From contig NZ_WHTD01000010.1 of NCBI RefSeq assembly GCF_009379765.1, forward strand, positions 23,121-87,120: a DNA stretch of 64,000 nucleotides. Reading direction: 5' to 3'. The notes under the pieces were generated by a model that did no database searches, was not told the DNA's origin, and was given only the letters and a program-made list of their open reading frames with translations. Shown here piece by piece: positions 33,443 to 43,200 of the stretch (position 1 is its first letter; each line of letters starts with the position of its first letter). The DNA comes from Actinophytocola sp. (GTDB taxonomy: Bacteria; Actinomycetota; Actinomycetes; Mycobacteriales; Pseudonocardiaceae). The position numbers and the translations under genes were made by a program.

Positions 33443-35092
33443 TCAGTTCGCGAGTGCGCGGAGGCGGCGTTGGACTTCGTCGGGGCCGAGTGTGGCGGCG
33501 ACGGCGTGGAGGTCGGGGCTGCGGGTGGAACCGGTGAGTGCGACCCGGATGAGTTGTGAGGCTTCGCGGATGGACCCGGGGTAGGCGGCCGGGTTCTTCT
33601 TGTATTCCTTGGCGTTGGGGGCGAAGCCGTGTTTCGCAGCGAGCCGGCGGATCTGGTCGAACCATTCCTTGGGGTCCTCGAGCGGCTGGTGGCCGCCGGC
33701 GAAGTCGCCGAGGAACGCCTGGACCAGTTGCGGATCAAGGCCGCCGAGCCGGCGGTCGGCCGGATCCGTGACCGGCGCGAACAGCGCGGAGAAGAAGAAC
33801 CCGTAGGCGGGCCGGAAGTCCGACCATTTCCGCAGGTCTTTGCGGGGGTTCTCCACACCCTCGCCTCGTTCCACGGCCAACGCGCGCAGGGCGAGGCCGA
33901 GGTTGGCGTCGAGGACTGTGACGATCTCGGAATCGTGGGTGACCGCCCAGGGTCGGAGGGCGTCGAGGATCTGCTCACCGGAGAGGGTCGCAATGTGATC
34001 GGCGGAGATGTCCTCCAGCTTGGCCAAGTCGACCAGAGGCCCGGCGACGCCGCATTCCTGGAGGCGGATCGGCTCGGCGAGAGCCTCGGACAACGGCAGC
34101 TCGGCGAGCCGGCCATTGGCCAGCCCGCGCAGGTAGTACAACACCGCGTCGGCCGGGTAGCCGGCACCGATGTAGAAGTCGACGCCGGCCTCGGGGTCCT
34201 TGCGCTTGGACAGCTTGCGCTTGCCGCCGGAGATCTGCTTCATCAGCGGCGCGATGTGCGCGTACTTCGGTATGTCGAAGCCGAGGGCATCGAACAGCTG
34301 CAGGTGCAGCGGGACCGAGGAGATCCACTCTTCGCCGCGGATGACCAGCGTGGTCCGCATCAAGTGGTCGTCGATGGCGTGCGCGAAGTGGTAGGTCGGA
34401 AGCCGCAGCGGCTGGTCAGAGGACTTGAGGATGACGACATCGTTGCGGTTGGCCTCGTGTTCGAGCTCGCCGCGGATCTCGTCGACGAACCGCGCGCGCT
34501 GCCCGGCCGCGGCGTCGGGGGCGCGGAAGCGCACGACGTAGGGAGTCCCCTTCTCCAGCTCAGCGAGTACGGCGGCCTGGTTGGCGTCGTGCCAGATCGC
34601 CCAGGTGCCGTAGTAGCCGGGTGGGACCTTGGCGGCCTGCTGGCGCTTCGTGATGTCAGCCAGCTCGTCCCGGGTGGCGAAGCACAGATAGGCCTTGTTC
34701 TGGCGCAACAGGTGCCGCACGTAGGTGAGGTAGATCTGCTCGCGGGCGGACTGGTGATACGGCCCGTAGTCGCCGGAGCCCTCGCCCTCGGTGGGCTCAA
34801 GATGGAAGTAGTCGAACGCCCGGTCGAACTGGGCCAACGCGCCTTCGACCTCGCGGGACTGGTCGGTGTCCTCGACCCGCACCACGTACCGGCCGCCGGA
34901 GCGAGCGGAGATGTCCCGGTCGATCATCGCGACGTACACGCCGCCGATGTGCACGAACCCGGTGGGTGACGGCCCGAACCGGGTCACTTCGGCACCGGCC
35001 GGCAGGTCGCGTGCCGGGTACCACTGTTCCCAATGCTCGGGCTCGGGCAGGTCAGCAGGGAACAACGAGTCGATGACCGCGTGGTCGAGCAA
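33443..35092 (-). CDS. gltX: Glutamyl-tRNA synthetase (class I), atypical ~550-residue form
   Basis: 549 residues from a TTG at 35092 placed 6 bases after GGAGGA; no better in-frame ATG or GTG lies between it and the catalytic core. The Rossmann core has the HIGH-type motif FGPSPTGFVHIGGVYVAMID (residues 39-58) and the KMSKS-type KRKLSKRKDPEAGVDFY. Long connectors and a C-terminal helical anticodon-binding part follow. The N-terminal extension (SLFPADLPEPEHWEQWYPA) marks a distinct GluRS branch present in some actinobacteria and Firmicutes. A housekeeping copy presumably exists elsewhere, so this may be a paralogue. A frame-shifted relic of a similar gene lies at 37377. Confidence 0.92.
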   Translation of the reverse strand: MLDHAVIDSLFPADLPEPEHWEQWYPARDLPAGAEVTRFGPSPTGFVHIGGVYVAMIDRDISARSGGRYVVRVEDTDQSREVEGALAQFDRAFDYFHLEPTEGEGSGDYGPYHQSAREQIYLTYVRHLLRQNKAYLCFATRDELADITKRQQAAKVPPGYYGTWAIWHDANQAAVLAELEKGTPYVVRFRAPDAAAGQRARFVDEIRGELEHEANRNDVVILKSSDQPLRLPTYHFAHAIDDHLMRTTLVIRGEEWISSVPLHLQLFDALGFDIPKYAHIAPLMKQISGGKRKLSKRKDPEAGVDFYIGAGYPADAVLYYLRGLANGRLAELPLSEALAEPIRLQECGVAGPLVDLAKLEDISADHIATLSGEQILDALRPWAVTHDSEIVTVLDANLGLALRALAVERGEGVENPRKDLRKWSDFRPAYGFFFSALFAPVTDPADRRLGGLDPQLVQAFLGDFAGGHQPLEDPKEWFDQIRRLAAKHGFAPNAKEYKKNPAAYPGSIREASQLIRVALTGSTRSPDLHAVAATLGPDEVQRRLRALAN

Positions 35093-35457
35093 CGCTTCTC
35101 CTCCGCAGGGCGTGCGGGTCGCACGCCACAGTGTTGACAACCCAACAGGTGCCGCGTCGATTCTGCCTGGTTGGCTACGTTGCCAGGTGCCGGGGCCGTG
35201 AGCGGACAGGACCCGCTCAGCGGGAGTCAGCCCAGGTCGTCCACGGCGACGGTAGCCTCGTCCGGGGCCCGTCGAGCGCCCGGACACCACCGAATGACCG
35301 CCACCAGCACAACGACTGCTCTTCGCGCACCGGCTTGTACAACCACGTCCACGAGCAACTGCGACGAACGGGTGGACAACAAGGGCCGACCAGCAAAGAT
35401 CGAACACGTGTTCGATGGTGGCTCGTCGGCGGGACCGAGATCGCGCCAGGCCGTCCA

Positions 35458-35690
35458 TTACCTGGTGGTCGTGTGGCGCATGGCTTGTTCGGTGATGGCC
35501 TGGGCGCGGGCTGCGCCGATGCGGTCGCCGGTGTCGCGGTGGATGGTCAGGGCCTGCTCGGCGAGTTCGAGGGCCCGCCCGGCGTCGCGGTCCAGGTGGA
35601 TCACGGCGAGGGCGGTGAGGGCGTCGCCCTCGAGGACCCGAAAGTGTGCCCGCCGGGCGATCGCCAGCCAGCGTCCTGTTCCTGATCACC
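35458..35690 (-). pseudogene. C-terminal TPR relic of an AfsR/LuxR-like regulator
   Basis: The minus-strand frame ending at TAA 35458-35460 reads WLAIARRAHFRVLEGDALTA, then LAVIHLDRDAGRALELAEQA and LTIHRDTGDRIGAARAQAIT. This is a tetratricopeptide tail typical of BTAD/NB-ARC regulators of actinomycetes. Everything upstream of it is absent, so only the 3' end of the gene is present. Confidence 0.5.
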
Positions 35691-35756
35691 ATCGTCGCCC
35701 TCATCGGCTACCTGTCCATGGGCTCGCGGCCCAGCGCCGCCGCCGTCCCGATGCGG

Positions 35757-36280
35757 CTACGGGGTGACCACCGCGCGCAGGAGCTCCTGCGGGTCGTCGA
35801 TGCATTCGCCGGTCCACACGATCGAGCTCACCGCGAGCACCGCCGGGACGACGACCAGGATGCGTGCATGCACGCGGGTGTCGAGCAACGCGGCCACCCG
35901 CGGAGGCACCTCACCCGAGCGCGAGCCGACGTGCAGTGCGCCCGCCGACGCCGAGGCGCCTGCCTGCGCGCAGCGCGACGGTGCCAATCGCGCTGGGCCA
36001 CCTGCCGCCTGTCGCTCAGCGCGTCAGCCGCCGCCTCGTCGGCCGCGCGCTCGACCAGAGATTCGACGTGCCGGACCATCGGCGCGAGCAGCGGGTGGAT
36101 CGCCGACGCGCGCCGGGCCAGCCCCACCAGATCATGGTGGCGACCCTCGAGATGGCACCGCTCGTGGGCGATCGTCGCGGCGTACCGGCCGGCGTCGAGC
36201 GCGACGCGCATCCCGGTGGTGACCACGATCCGCGCAGGCCCGGCGGCGAACGCGTCGACGCCCTCAGTCGGCACCAGCAC
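35757..36280 (-). pseudogene. M56 (BlaR1/MecR1-like) peptidase relic with frameshift
   Basis: The minus-strand frame from about 36280 contains DAFAAGPARIVVTTGM and the zinc motif ATIAHERCHLEGRHHDLVGL (HExxH), then VESLVERAADEAAADALSD with the downstream Glu ligand. After SDRRQVAQ the reading moves to another frame (from about 35987) that continues with VALLDTRVHARILVVVPAVL and ends at 35757. The N-terminal membrane half is missing. One-base addition near the CAGCGCGATT segment explains the shift. No BlaI-type repressor gene is recognisable next to it. Confidence 0.6.
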
Positions 36281-36612
36281 GACCTGTGGGTGGATACGGT
36301 CTCGTGGCCCGCATTAGGCGCTTGCTGGAAGGCCGACTGATTCCGATCGTCGACGTGGTGTCGGAGGAACTGGACGGGGTGGCGGTTGAGGAGAGAGGCC
36401 GGTGGCCACACGTCGGCACCGGCGACCTCGGGCGCGCTCATCTCGGGCAGCGACGGCGCTTGCCGGCGGTCGTGGTGTTGGGAGGAACTGCGGCCGGTCG
36501 CGCGCGGCGGCACCTGCAGCCCACCGGGTCCTGACGGTGGTCCGGCGCCGAAGTCGGCGAACGCGCCGCTGGTGACGAGCGGCGTGCCAGGAGCACGTCG
36601 CCTGCGCCGGAC
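36281..36612. other. Intergenic stretch with no recognisable feature
   Basis: About 330 bp between the M56 relic and the mgtC-like gene. Short open frames on both strands have no family signature, and I see no promoter or repeat that stands out. Confidence 0.4.
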
Positions 36613-37335
36613 CTACAGCGCCATGTCGTTGGCGTCGTCACCGAACACCGTGAGCACGCCGTCGACGTCGACCAGCGCAGCGATGAGGTCGTTGACGGAC
36701 CCGCTGCCCTGCACGCTGAACCACACCGTCACCGTGCGCGCGCCGCGTTTCTCACCGTGCTGGTCCACGGACACCTCGCCGACGGAGACGTTGCCCCCCG
36801 TGCATTCAGCAAGTACCAGCCGCAACACTCCCCGACCATCCACATAGGTCAGCCGGATCCGGGACGACGCGTACTCGGAACGCGGCAGCCGAGCGGCGAG
36901 CGGCGCAAAACCGAACACGACCACGAAATGCCCCGCGGTCACCGCAATCGCGAGCAGCCACAGCCCGGCACCGGCGGCCATCCCGACCGCCGAGGTCAAC
37001 CAGACCACCGCGGCCGTGGTCAAGCCGCGCACAGCGTCGCGCCGGACGAAGATCAGCCCACCGCCGATGAACCCGATCCCGGAGACGATCTGCGCGGCGA
37101 CCCGCGACGGGTCGAGCGTGACGTGCTCACCGAGCACGTCGAAGAACCCGTACTTGGACACCAACATGATCAGCGCCGAGGCGAACCCGACCAGAGTGTG
37201 CGTGCGCAGCCCGGCGCTCTTCTGCCGGACCTCACGCTCCAACCCGATCGCCGCCGACAACACCAACGCCAGGCCCAACTCCGCTATCTGCGACCAGCCC
37301 TGACCGGCGGCCTCACCCGACGACGGCAGTGCCAT
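36613..37335 (-). CDS. MgtC/SapB family membrane protein
   Basis: 240 residues. The N-terminal hydrophobic domain has the family pattern LALVLSAAIGLEREVRQKSA with the GLxTHTLVGxxxAL motif (AGLRTHTLVGFASALIML), SRVAAQIVSGIGFIGGGLIF and RGLTTAAVVWLTSAVGMAAG. A soluble C-terminal ACT-like domain follows (LTYVDGRGVLRLVLAECTGG). MgtC proteins are linked to growth at low Mg2+ and to virulence in other bacteria. Here it stands alone, not in an Mg-transport operon. Confidence 0.93.
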   Translation of the reverse strand: MALPSSGEAAGQGWSQIAELGLALVLSAAIGLEREVRQKSAGLRTHTLVGFASALIMLVSKYGFFDVLGEHVTLDPSRVAAQIVSGIGFIGGGLIFVRRDAVRGLTTAAVVWLTSAVGMAAGAGLWLLAIAVTAGHFVVVFGFAPLAARLPRSEYASSRIRLTYVDGRGVLRLVLAECTGGNVSVGEVSVDQHGEKRGARTVTVWFSVQGSGSVNDLIAALVDVDGVLTVFGDDANDMAL

Positions 37336-37376
37336 CGCCCCAGGCTAGCCGCTCGCCACCGCGAGCTCTGATCACA

Positions 37377-37584
37377 GGGTTCTCCATCACCGACCTGTTC
37401 ACCCCGGTAATCGACACGGCCGACGAGCGACTCGGCGGACTCGCCCCGCGACAGGTCCAGCCGTTCTCGGCGACGTCGCCGACGGCCACCAGCCGCTCGA
37501 AGACCCAAGGAGTGGTTCCATCAGTTCCGCCGGCTCGCCGCCGCCTCCGCGCACTCGACAGGCGACCTGATTTGCGCTGCGTAA
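37377..37584 (+). pseudogene. gltX relic: C-terminal fragment on the opposite strand
   Basis: The plus-strand frame from 37377 gives FSITDLFTPVIDTADERLGG and LAPRQVQPF, closely matching the intact synthetase segment FFFSALFAPVTDPADRRLGG and LDPQLVQAF. The next part (GHQPLEDP and KEWFHQFRRLAA, stop at 37582-37584) is recognisable only after two frame changes. Its direction is opposite to the intact gene at 33443. It could be a leftover of a duplicated or recombined gltX. Confidence 0.7.
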
Positions 37585-37912
37585 GGCGAGGACTGCGGGT
37601 CCTGCGAGTCCACAGCGCGAACGGATGACCTATTCGGACTGATCGCGACACCGGACCGATGAGCGGAGGCCGGCCAGACCGCCGCGGATGACCGGGCCGC
37701 GGCGGCCGGCGCGGTGCTCGCCGACACCGACCTGCTGCCAGGACACGCAGACGCGCGTGACAGGCGATATCGGTCCGACAAGAACCCACCCACCGCAGCG
37801 AGTATGGGAGTCGACGCAGCCGGCGACGGCGTCCTCCCCAACCGGTGAGAGCACCATCGTCGTTCGGACGGCGGCCACGTCGACGTTGCCATGTCGGGCC
37901 TACGTGGCTGGG
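37585..37912. other. Non-coding stretch between the gltX relic and the toxin operon end
   Basis: No gene or clear terminator hairpin is visible in these 328 bp. The toxin transcript ends here on the minus strand. Confidence 0.4.
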
Positions 37913-40204
37913 TCAGGACGGCCAATCCGGAAGTTGGCCGGCGAATGTGGTCACGAACAGGATGTCCTCGATCTGCTCGTCCTTGAAACGCTTTCTGACC
38001 TCCTCGGTGTTCGGCAGCTTCAGCTCCCAAGTGCCGACCGGTTTCTTGCCGAGGATGGCCATCCATGCGCCGGCGTTGCCCTTGAGCGTGCTCGCCACTC
38101 CGCCGCTGGTGGTGGCGCCGCCGCCAGCCGGGGTGGTGCCGCCCTGCTCGGTGAAGCGGAGGGTGGCGCCGGTGATCTCGGATGCTGGTTCGTCGGCCTG
38201 TGCGAAGTACAGCGCGACCTGGGCGATCTTGAGCTCCTCGAGGTTCGGCGGAAAGTCCTCGCGCCTCGTCTGGAAGCGCACGGTCATCGGGGCGTCGGTC
38301 TGGTCCGGGTTGTGTAGGTCGAACCACTGGTCGGCGAGCTGGTGCCGGAAGCTGTACGGGCGATCCCCGCTGTATCTCGTGGGCAGTTCCTGGAGCACCT
38401 GTTGCCGGTAGTCGAAGCTGTTCAGCGCCGTGTACTCGAAGGTGACGAGTACGTCGGCGATGGTGCCATAGTCGATTCCAATGTTCGCCGCCTTGGGCAG
38501 GCGCAGCTCCCAGCCGGCCTCCATGCCGATGCCCTCGAACGGTGCCAGCAGTTCCGGTTGCGGATTCAGCTCGAACACGCCGGTGGCGTCGCGTGGTGCG
38601 GTGAACGCGATCGACTGTGGCCCGTGGTACGCGGTCACGGTCTGGAAGACGTTGCCGCCCACGACCACCCGGGAGGTGCCGGCGGCCGACAGGGTGGCCC
38701 TGACGCCCTGCGTGGGCGGTATCAGGGCGACGAAGGTGGTGCGCACCCGGTGGATCAGCCGCAGATAGTGCCCGGGGAACTCGAGGTCGAGGTCCCGCAG
38801 CGTGGTGGTGAAGCCCATGACGCCGGTCTGCCGGAACCGTTGGAACTCGGCGGGGGCCAGCGCGGCGAGCGAGACCGTCCTGGTCAACTGCAGCTTGCGG
38901 GTAGTGGTCTCGAACGCGTATTGGTCCAGGCCGGTCAGGTCGGCCAGCAGCCGGGCCGAGCCGGTGAGCCCGCGGCGGTCCGGCCCCTCCTCGCCGAGGC
39001 CGCTGGCCGCAGGCGCGGTCCAGTAGTCGGCCTGGATGATCACCGGCGGCAGCTGTTGGCGCTCGAAGGCGAGCTGGTTCTCGGCCAGCTTGGCCACCGC
39101 GGTGGCGTGCCGCAGCAGGTAGGCGTACACCCGCTCCAGCTCGCGGACCATGAAGCTCCATAGCTCGACGCCGGTGAACTTGGTGGTCAGGAAGTCGATC
39201 GTGGCCTCGGCATTGTCCTGCTGCAGCTCGGAAATGGCCTGCTCCTGGACGACGACCCGCTCGTGCGCCTGGGCGATCTTGACCTGCTGCCGGCCGATCT
39301 TGACGTCCTGCTCGGCGAGCGACTTGTCGTACTCCCATCCCTGCGCACGCCGCTCGTAGTCGGCCATCGTGCCCAGCATCTGCGACTGGGTCGACAGGGC
39401 CTGCGCGACCTGTGCGTGAATGCCGGCGAAGTCGATAATCGAGGCGACGGACATGCCGCCGATGATGTTCGGAATCGCGGCGCCCACCGCCGCCTCGAGG
39501 GAGAACCGGATGGATTCCTGAAGAAGACCCAGGCTCGCGGCCTCCAGCATGCTGATCGGCTCCTCCAGCAGCTCGGTGAAGTAATCGACCGAGATCTGGG
39601 CGCGTTCCTCCTGCAGCTCGGCGAGCGTGACGCCCTCGCCGGCCTCGGTGACCCGCAGCCGCTGCAACTGCACCCCGGCACGAGCCATGCCGAGGTCCTG
39701 CTTCGCCCGCAGCAGCGTGTACCGCTCGGCGTCCTCCCCCTGCAGGGCGGCGAAGAAGAGTGCCTCCACCTGCTGGGCCAGGCCGACGAGTTGTTTGGCC
39801 CGCTCGACCAGCACCGGGTAGCGGTACTGGGTGGGCCGCAGCGTGACCGCACCGGGCACCACGAGTTGGCCGCCGGCGCCGATGAACGGCAGGCCGCTCT
39901 CGGTGTCGGTCGACGCGGCGTAGGGCTCCAGCTGCCGGCTCATTCCCTCGATGTTGCGGCAGGTGCGGATTTTGTACAGGTTGAGTTCGGCGCGCAGCCG
40001 CAACGCTTTGAGGATCGGGTTGGGCGGGATGCAGAACGTCGGCGCGGGTGTCGGCAGGAAGCCCGTCCAGACATGGTGGTCATACAGGACCTTGGTCACC
40101 GTCAACGGCCGCGCCACGGCCGTCTTGACCAACTGGCTGAGCTGGGTCGGCGCAATCGGGTTGTACCAGCGCCGCGCGGTATCCGAGCGGCTGGCCAGCG
40201 ACGG
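37913..40204 (-). CDS. Tc toxin subunit A, C-terminal part (separated by a frameshift)
   Basis: 763 residues in register from codon CCG at 40204, continuing the TcA frame after a one-base shift. The region has the family's long helical channel section (VAQALSTQSQMLGTMADYER, then WEYDKSLAEQDVKIGRQQVK and IAQAHERVVVQEQAISELQQ) and the TcB-binding C-terminus (LAPFEGIGMEAGWELRLPKA, NIGIDYGTIADVLVTFEYTA). TcA forms the pentameric receptor-binding and membrane-piercing needle that injects the TcC payload. The out-of-frame codons that open this frame further upstream (to 40618) are not real coding sequence. The open reading frame ends in a Gly/Thr-rich linker and an extra domain (WMAILGKKPVGTWELKLPNT) that looks like a beta-sandwich tail. 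Confidence 0.9.
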   Translation of the reverse strand, partial: PSLASRSDTARRWYNPIAPTQLSQLVKTAVARPLTVTKVLYDHHVWTGFLPTPAPTFCIPPNPILKALRLRAELNLYKIRTCRNIEGMSRQLEPYAASTDTESGLPFIGAGGQLVVPGAVTLRPTQYRYPVLVERAKQLVGLAQQVEALFFAALQGEDAERYTLLRAKQDLGMARAGVQLQRLRVTEAGEGVTLAELQEERAQISVDYFTELLEEPISMLEAASLGLLQESIRFSLEAAVGAAIPNIIGGMSVASIIDFAGIHAQVAQALSTQSQMLGTMADYERRAQGWEYDKSLAEQDVKIGRQQVKIAQAHERVVVQEQAISELQQDNAEATIDFLTTKFTGVELWSFMVRELERVYAYLLRHATAVAKLAENQLAFERQQLPPVIIQADYWTAPAASGLGEEGPDRRGLTGSARLLADLTGLDQYAFETTTRKLQLTRTVSLAALAPAEFQRFRQTGVMGFTTTLRDLDLEFPGHYLRLIHRVRTTFVALIPPTQGVRATLSAAGTSRVVVGGNVFQTVTAYHGPQSIAFTAPRDATGVFELNPQPELLAPFEGIGMEAGWELRLPKAANIGIDYGTIADVLVTFEYTALNSFDYRQQVLQELPTRYSGDRPYSFRHQLADQWFDLHNPDQTDAPMTVRFQTRREDFPPNLEELKIAQVALYFAQADEPASEITGATLRFTEQGGTTPAGGGATTSGGVASTLKGNAGAWMAILGKKPVGTWELKLPNTEEVRKRFKDEQIEDILFVTTFAGQLPDWPS

Positions 40205-43200
40205 GTGTCGGTGGGGGCCGGCGCCACGCTCGCCCGTTCCCGCAACCAGGGCAGGCTCACCGGCTCGTCGACCAACGTCTGCGCGGTGACGCCGGAGATG
40301 AACGAGACCGTGTTCACCAGCTGCCGGCCGGCCGAGGACGCCACGCGCCGCGCGGCAGCGTCCACCGCGGTCCAGCTCAGCGTGGCCGCGTGCAGCCGGT
40401 CGGCGAGTTGCGTTCTCTTGTCCAGCACGGCGCCGACCGTCACGGCGGCCGGCGGGGTCTTGGCCGCGGCGATGATCTGCTGTGCGTTGGTGAAGCGGAC
40501 GTCCCACGACGCCTCGGCGCCGACGGCCTGCTGGACCTTCGCGATCGTGTCGGCCAGCACGGCCTGACCGGTGATCTCGGACATGCCCTTCTTGAACACC
40601 GTGACCACCCAGGTCCAATGTGGATCGTTGATCTCGATCTCCAGGCTGCCGATCACCTCAGCGCAACCCGGCACGGTCCGCGCCAGCTCCGGCGAAGCGA
40701 GCAGGTCGAGCGCGAGCTGGTACAGGCCGCGGGCCCGCGGCACCGACTCCGGGGTGTCGATGGTGAACTCCGAGTCGGCGAAGTCGAGCAACAGGTTGAC
40801 GATCGTCAGGATGGTGTACCGGGTGTAGGCGTCTTTCCTGGTGCCGGCGATGGCGTGCGGGTTGAGCGGATCCAGCAGCCAGTCGGCGCGGCGGTCGTAC
40901 TGGCCCTCCGTGTCGATCTCACTTTCGGTGCGCAGCCCGTGATAGATCTTGCGGTCGTCTTGGGGAGCCGCGTAGTCGTACACGGTCCGCAGCCAGTCCA
41001 GCGCCGCGACATGCTCCCCGGTGAGCTGGGCGGCGAGGTGCACTGGGATGAAGTAGTAGGCCTCCTCCAGATAGGTCAGGTTCGACCGCGGCGAGCCCGG
41101 TGCCGCGTTGGGGACCCAGGCGTCCTCGATCGCTTCTCGCCGCGCCTGGAGATCGGCGCTGGACAAGTGGTTGGGGATCTCGAACGGGCCGCTCAACAGT
41201 GGTGCGGTTCGCCAGAAGTCGCCGTGGACCTGATAACCGCCGTCCTTGTACCGGATGGCCCTGCGCCGCGGCCCGTGATAGCCGCCGACGCCCTGGTAGA
41301 CGCGCTGCCGCCAGGCGTTGATGCCGATGCTGTCTGTGCTGTCCCGGCTCGCGGCGGCCAGCCTGCCCACCGCTGGCAGCGCGCCGCCGGCTGTGCGGCT
41401 CATGTCCCATCGCCGGAACGTCACCGACTGGCCGACGATGACCAGCCGCCACAACGCCCTGGTCAGCTGCGACGACCCCATCGTGGCTTGGCCGATGATG
41501 TCGAAGGCATGCTTCCACGGGCCGTACTCGCCGTCCTCGTTGGAGTCGGCGTCCTTGATCTTGCTGTACAGCGTCAGCAGGGCGTCCATCTTCATAGCGA
41601 CGAGGTACAGCGTGGTGAGGTCGTCCGCAGTCGAGTCCGGCAGGAATCCGCGGAGGAGGTGCTGAAAATGCTGCAACAGCGGGTCGTCGAAGGTTGTCGC
41701 CAACAGGTCGAGCAGTGTTGTGGCGGAGATGTACCCCATCGCGGGTACCGGAATCTGTCGGAGACTCATCCCGAGGTTGTCAACCAGCCACTGCTCGAGC
41801 TCGCCCAGAGTGGCCCATTCTCCGTCTTGATCGGGGAGGGCGACCACGTCCATGTATCGGGTACTGGCGCCGGCCGCGTAGGTGTAGGCGAAGCCGAAGT
41901 TCTCCGCGTGCAGCAGCCCTCGAAAGCCGGCGAGACCATGGGTGTGCCAGACGCCGTCGGTGAGCTTGTCCACCACTCGGAAGTGGATCTGGTCGGTGTT
42001 GGTTCGCACGAACAGAAACCTCGTCGGAAAGCCGCCCACCGCCGGCCGCTGGACCAGCGCCAGGACCTCCGCGAAGTCCTTGCCCTTGCTGCTGCCGACG
42101 ACGACCTGCCAGTCGCCCTCCCGCCAGCCGCTGCCGGAGACGTCGAGCCGGCGCCAGTAGATGGCGCCGCTCGGTACCCGGATCGCCACCAGTGGTGCCG
42201 CCGTGTCGTAGTAAGTCTGCATCACCACGGCGCCGAACTGGGTCGCGCCCTCCGGCAGCTCCAGCTCGGTCGGCTCCTCGTCCCAGAAGCCGCCTTCGAG
42301 GTCGAAGCGGGTGAAGACCAGCTTCCGCACGCCCTTCTCGTGGGTGATGGCGAACAGGTAGATATGCCGTTCGTTGCTGTCGGGAATCTTGTACGGGGCG
42401 GAACCGATGAGGCGGTCGCACTGCTCCAGTCCGGGAATGGTGTCCCAGAACGACTGGCGGTACCCGGCGTCGGGGTCGGACATGACGATCGGCGGCGGCG
42501 GGTCGTAGGTGGACCAGTACGCCTGCCGGCTGTCCTTGGCGATGGCGTACATGTGCAGCAGGTCGGGGTAGCCGGCGTCGGTCTTGGCGCAGGCACCGCC
42601 TTTGGTCATCCGGGTGCTCGCCTCGCACGAGACCTGCACGTCGAGGGTCGCCACATCTTTGAGGTAGTCGCTGTAGGCGCGGGCGGCCGCGCAGGCCCGC
42701 TCGGGGGTGAAGTGGCCGTCCCGGGTGTCCTTGACCAGGTCGAGGAACGCCGGGGTGGCGCGCGGCCGCAGGCTGGGCGCGAGCACCAACTCGGGGTACA
42801 GGTGTACCAGCATGGCACCGCGCCAGGTGGCGTAGGAGCCAAGCGTCTCCCACTCGGTGTCGAAGTGGTCGGCGTCCAGTTCCAGGTCCGGGTAGACCTC
42901 GGAGAGCTCACCGATGCGAGCGGCGAACAGCACACCCTGGATTGTCTCGATGGCCTGGGCGATCCGGGTGGTGAGCTGGCAACCGCCGGCCTTCGTGTCG
43001 ATGAGCAGCCGCTTGGTCAGCCAGGTGGCCTTCTCCCCTGGGTAGCCAGGTGGCGCGTCGATGGCGCCCATCAGGGCGTCGCGCAGCGCTGGCAGGGTCT
43101 GCTCCTCGACCGCGCTCACCATGTCGGCCAGCGCGGTGACCGTGGTCTGCTCATGCTCGATGCGGGACAGCAGGGTGTCCCGCCAGCTGTTGCGGGCCTG

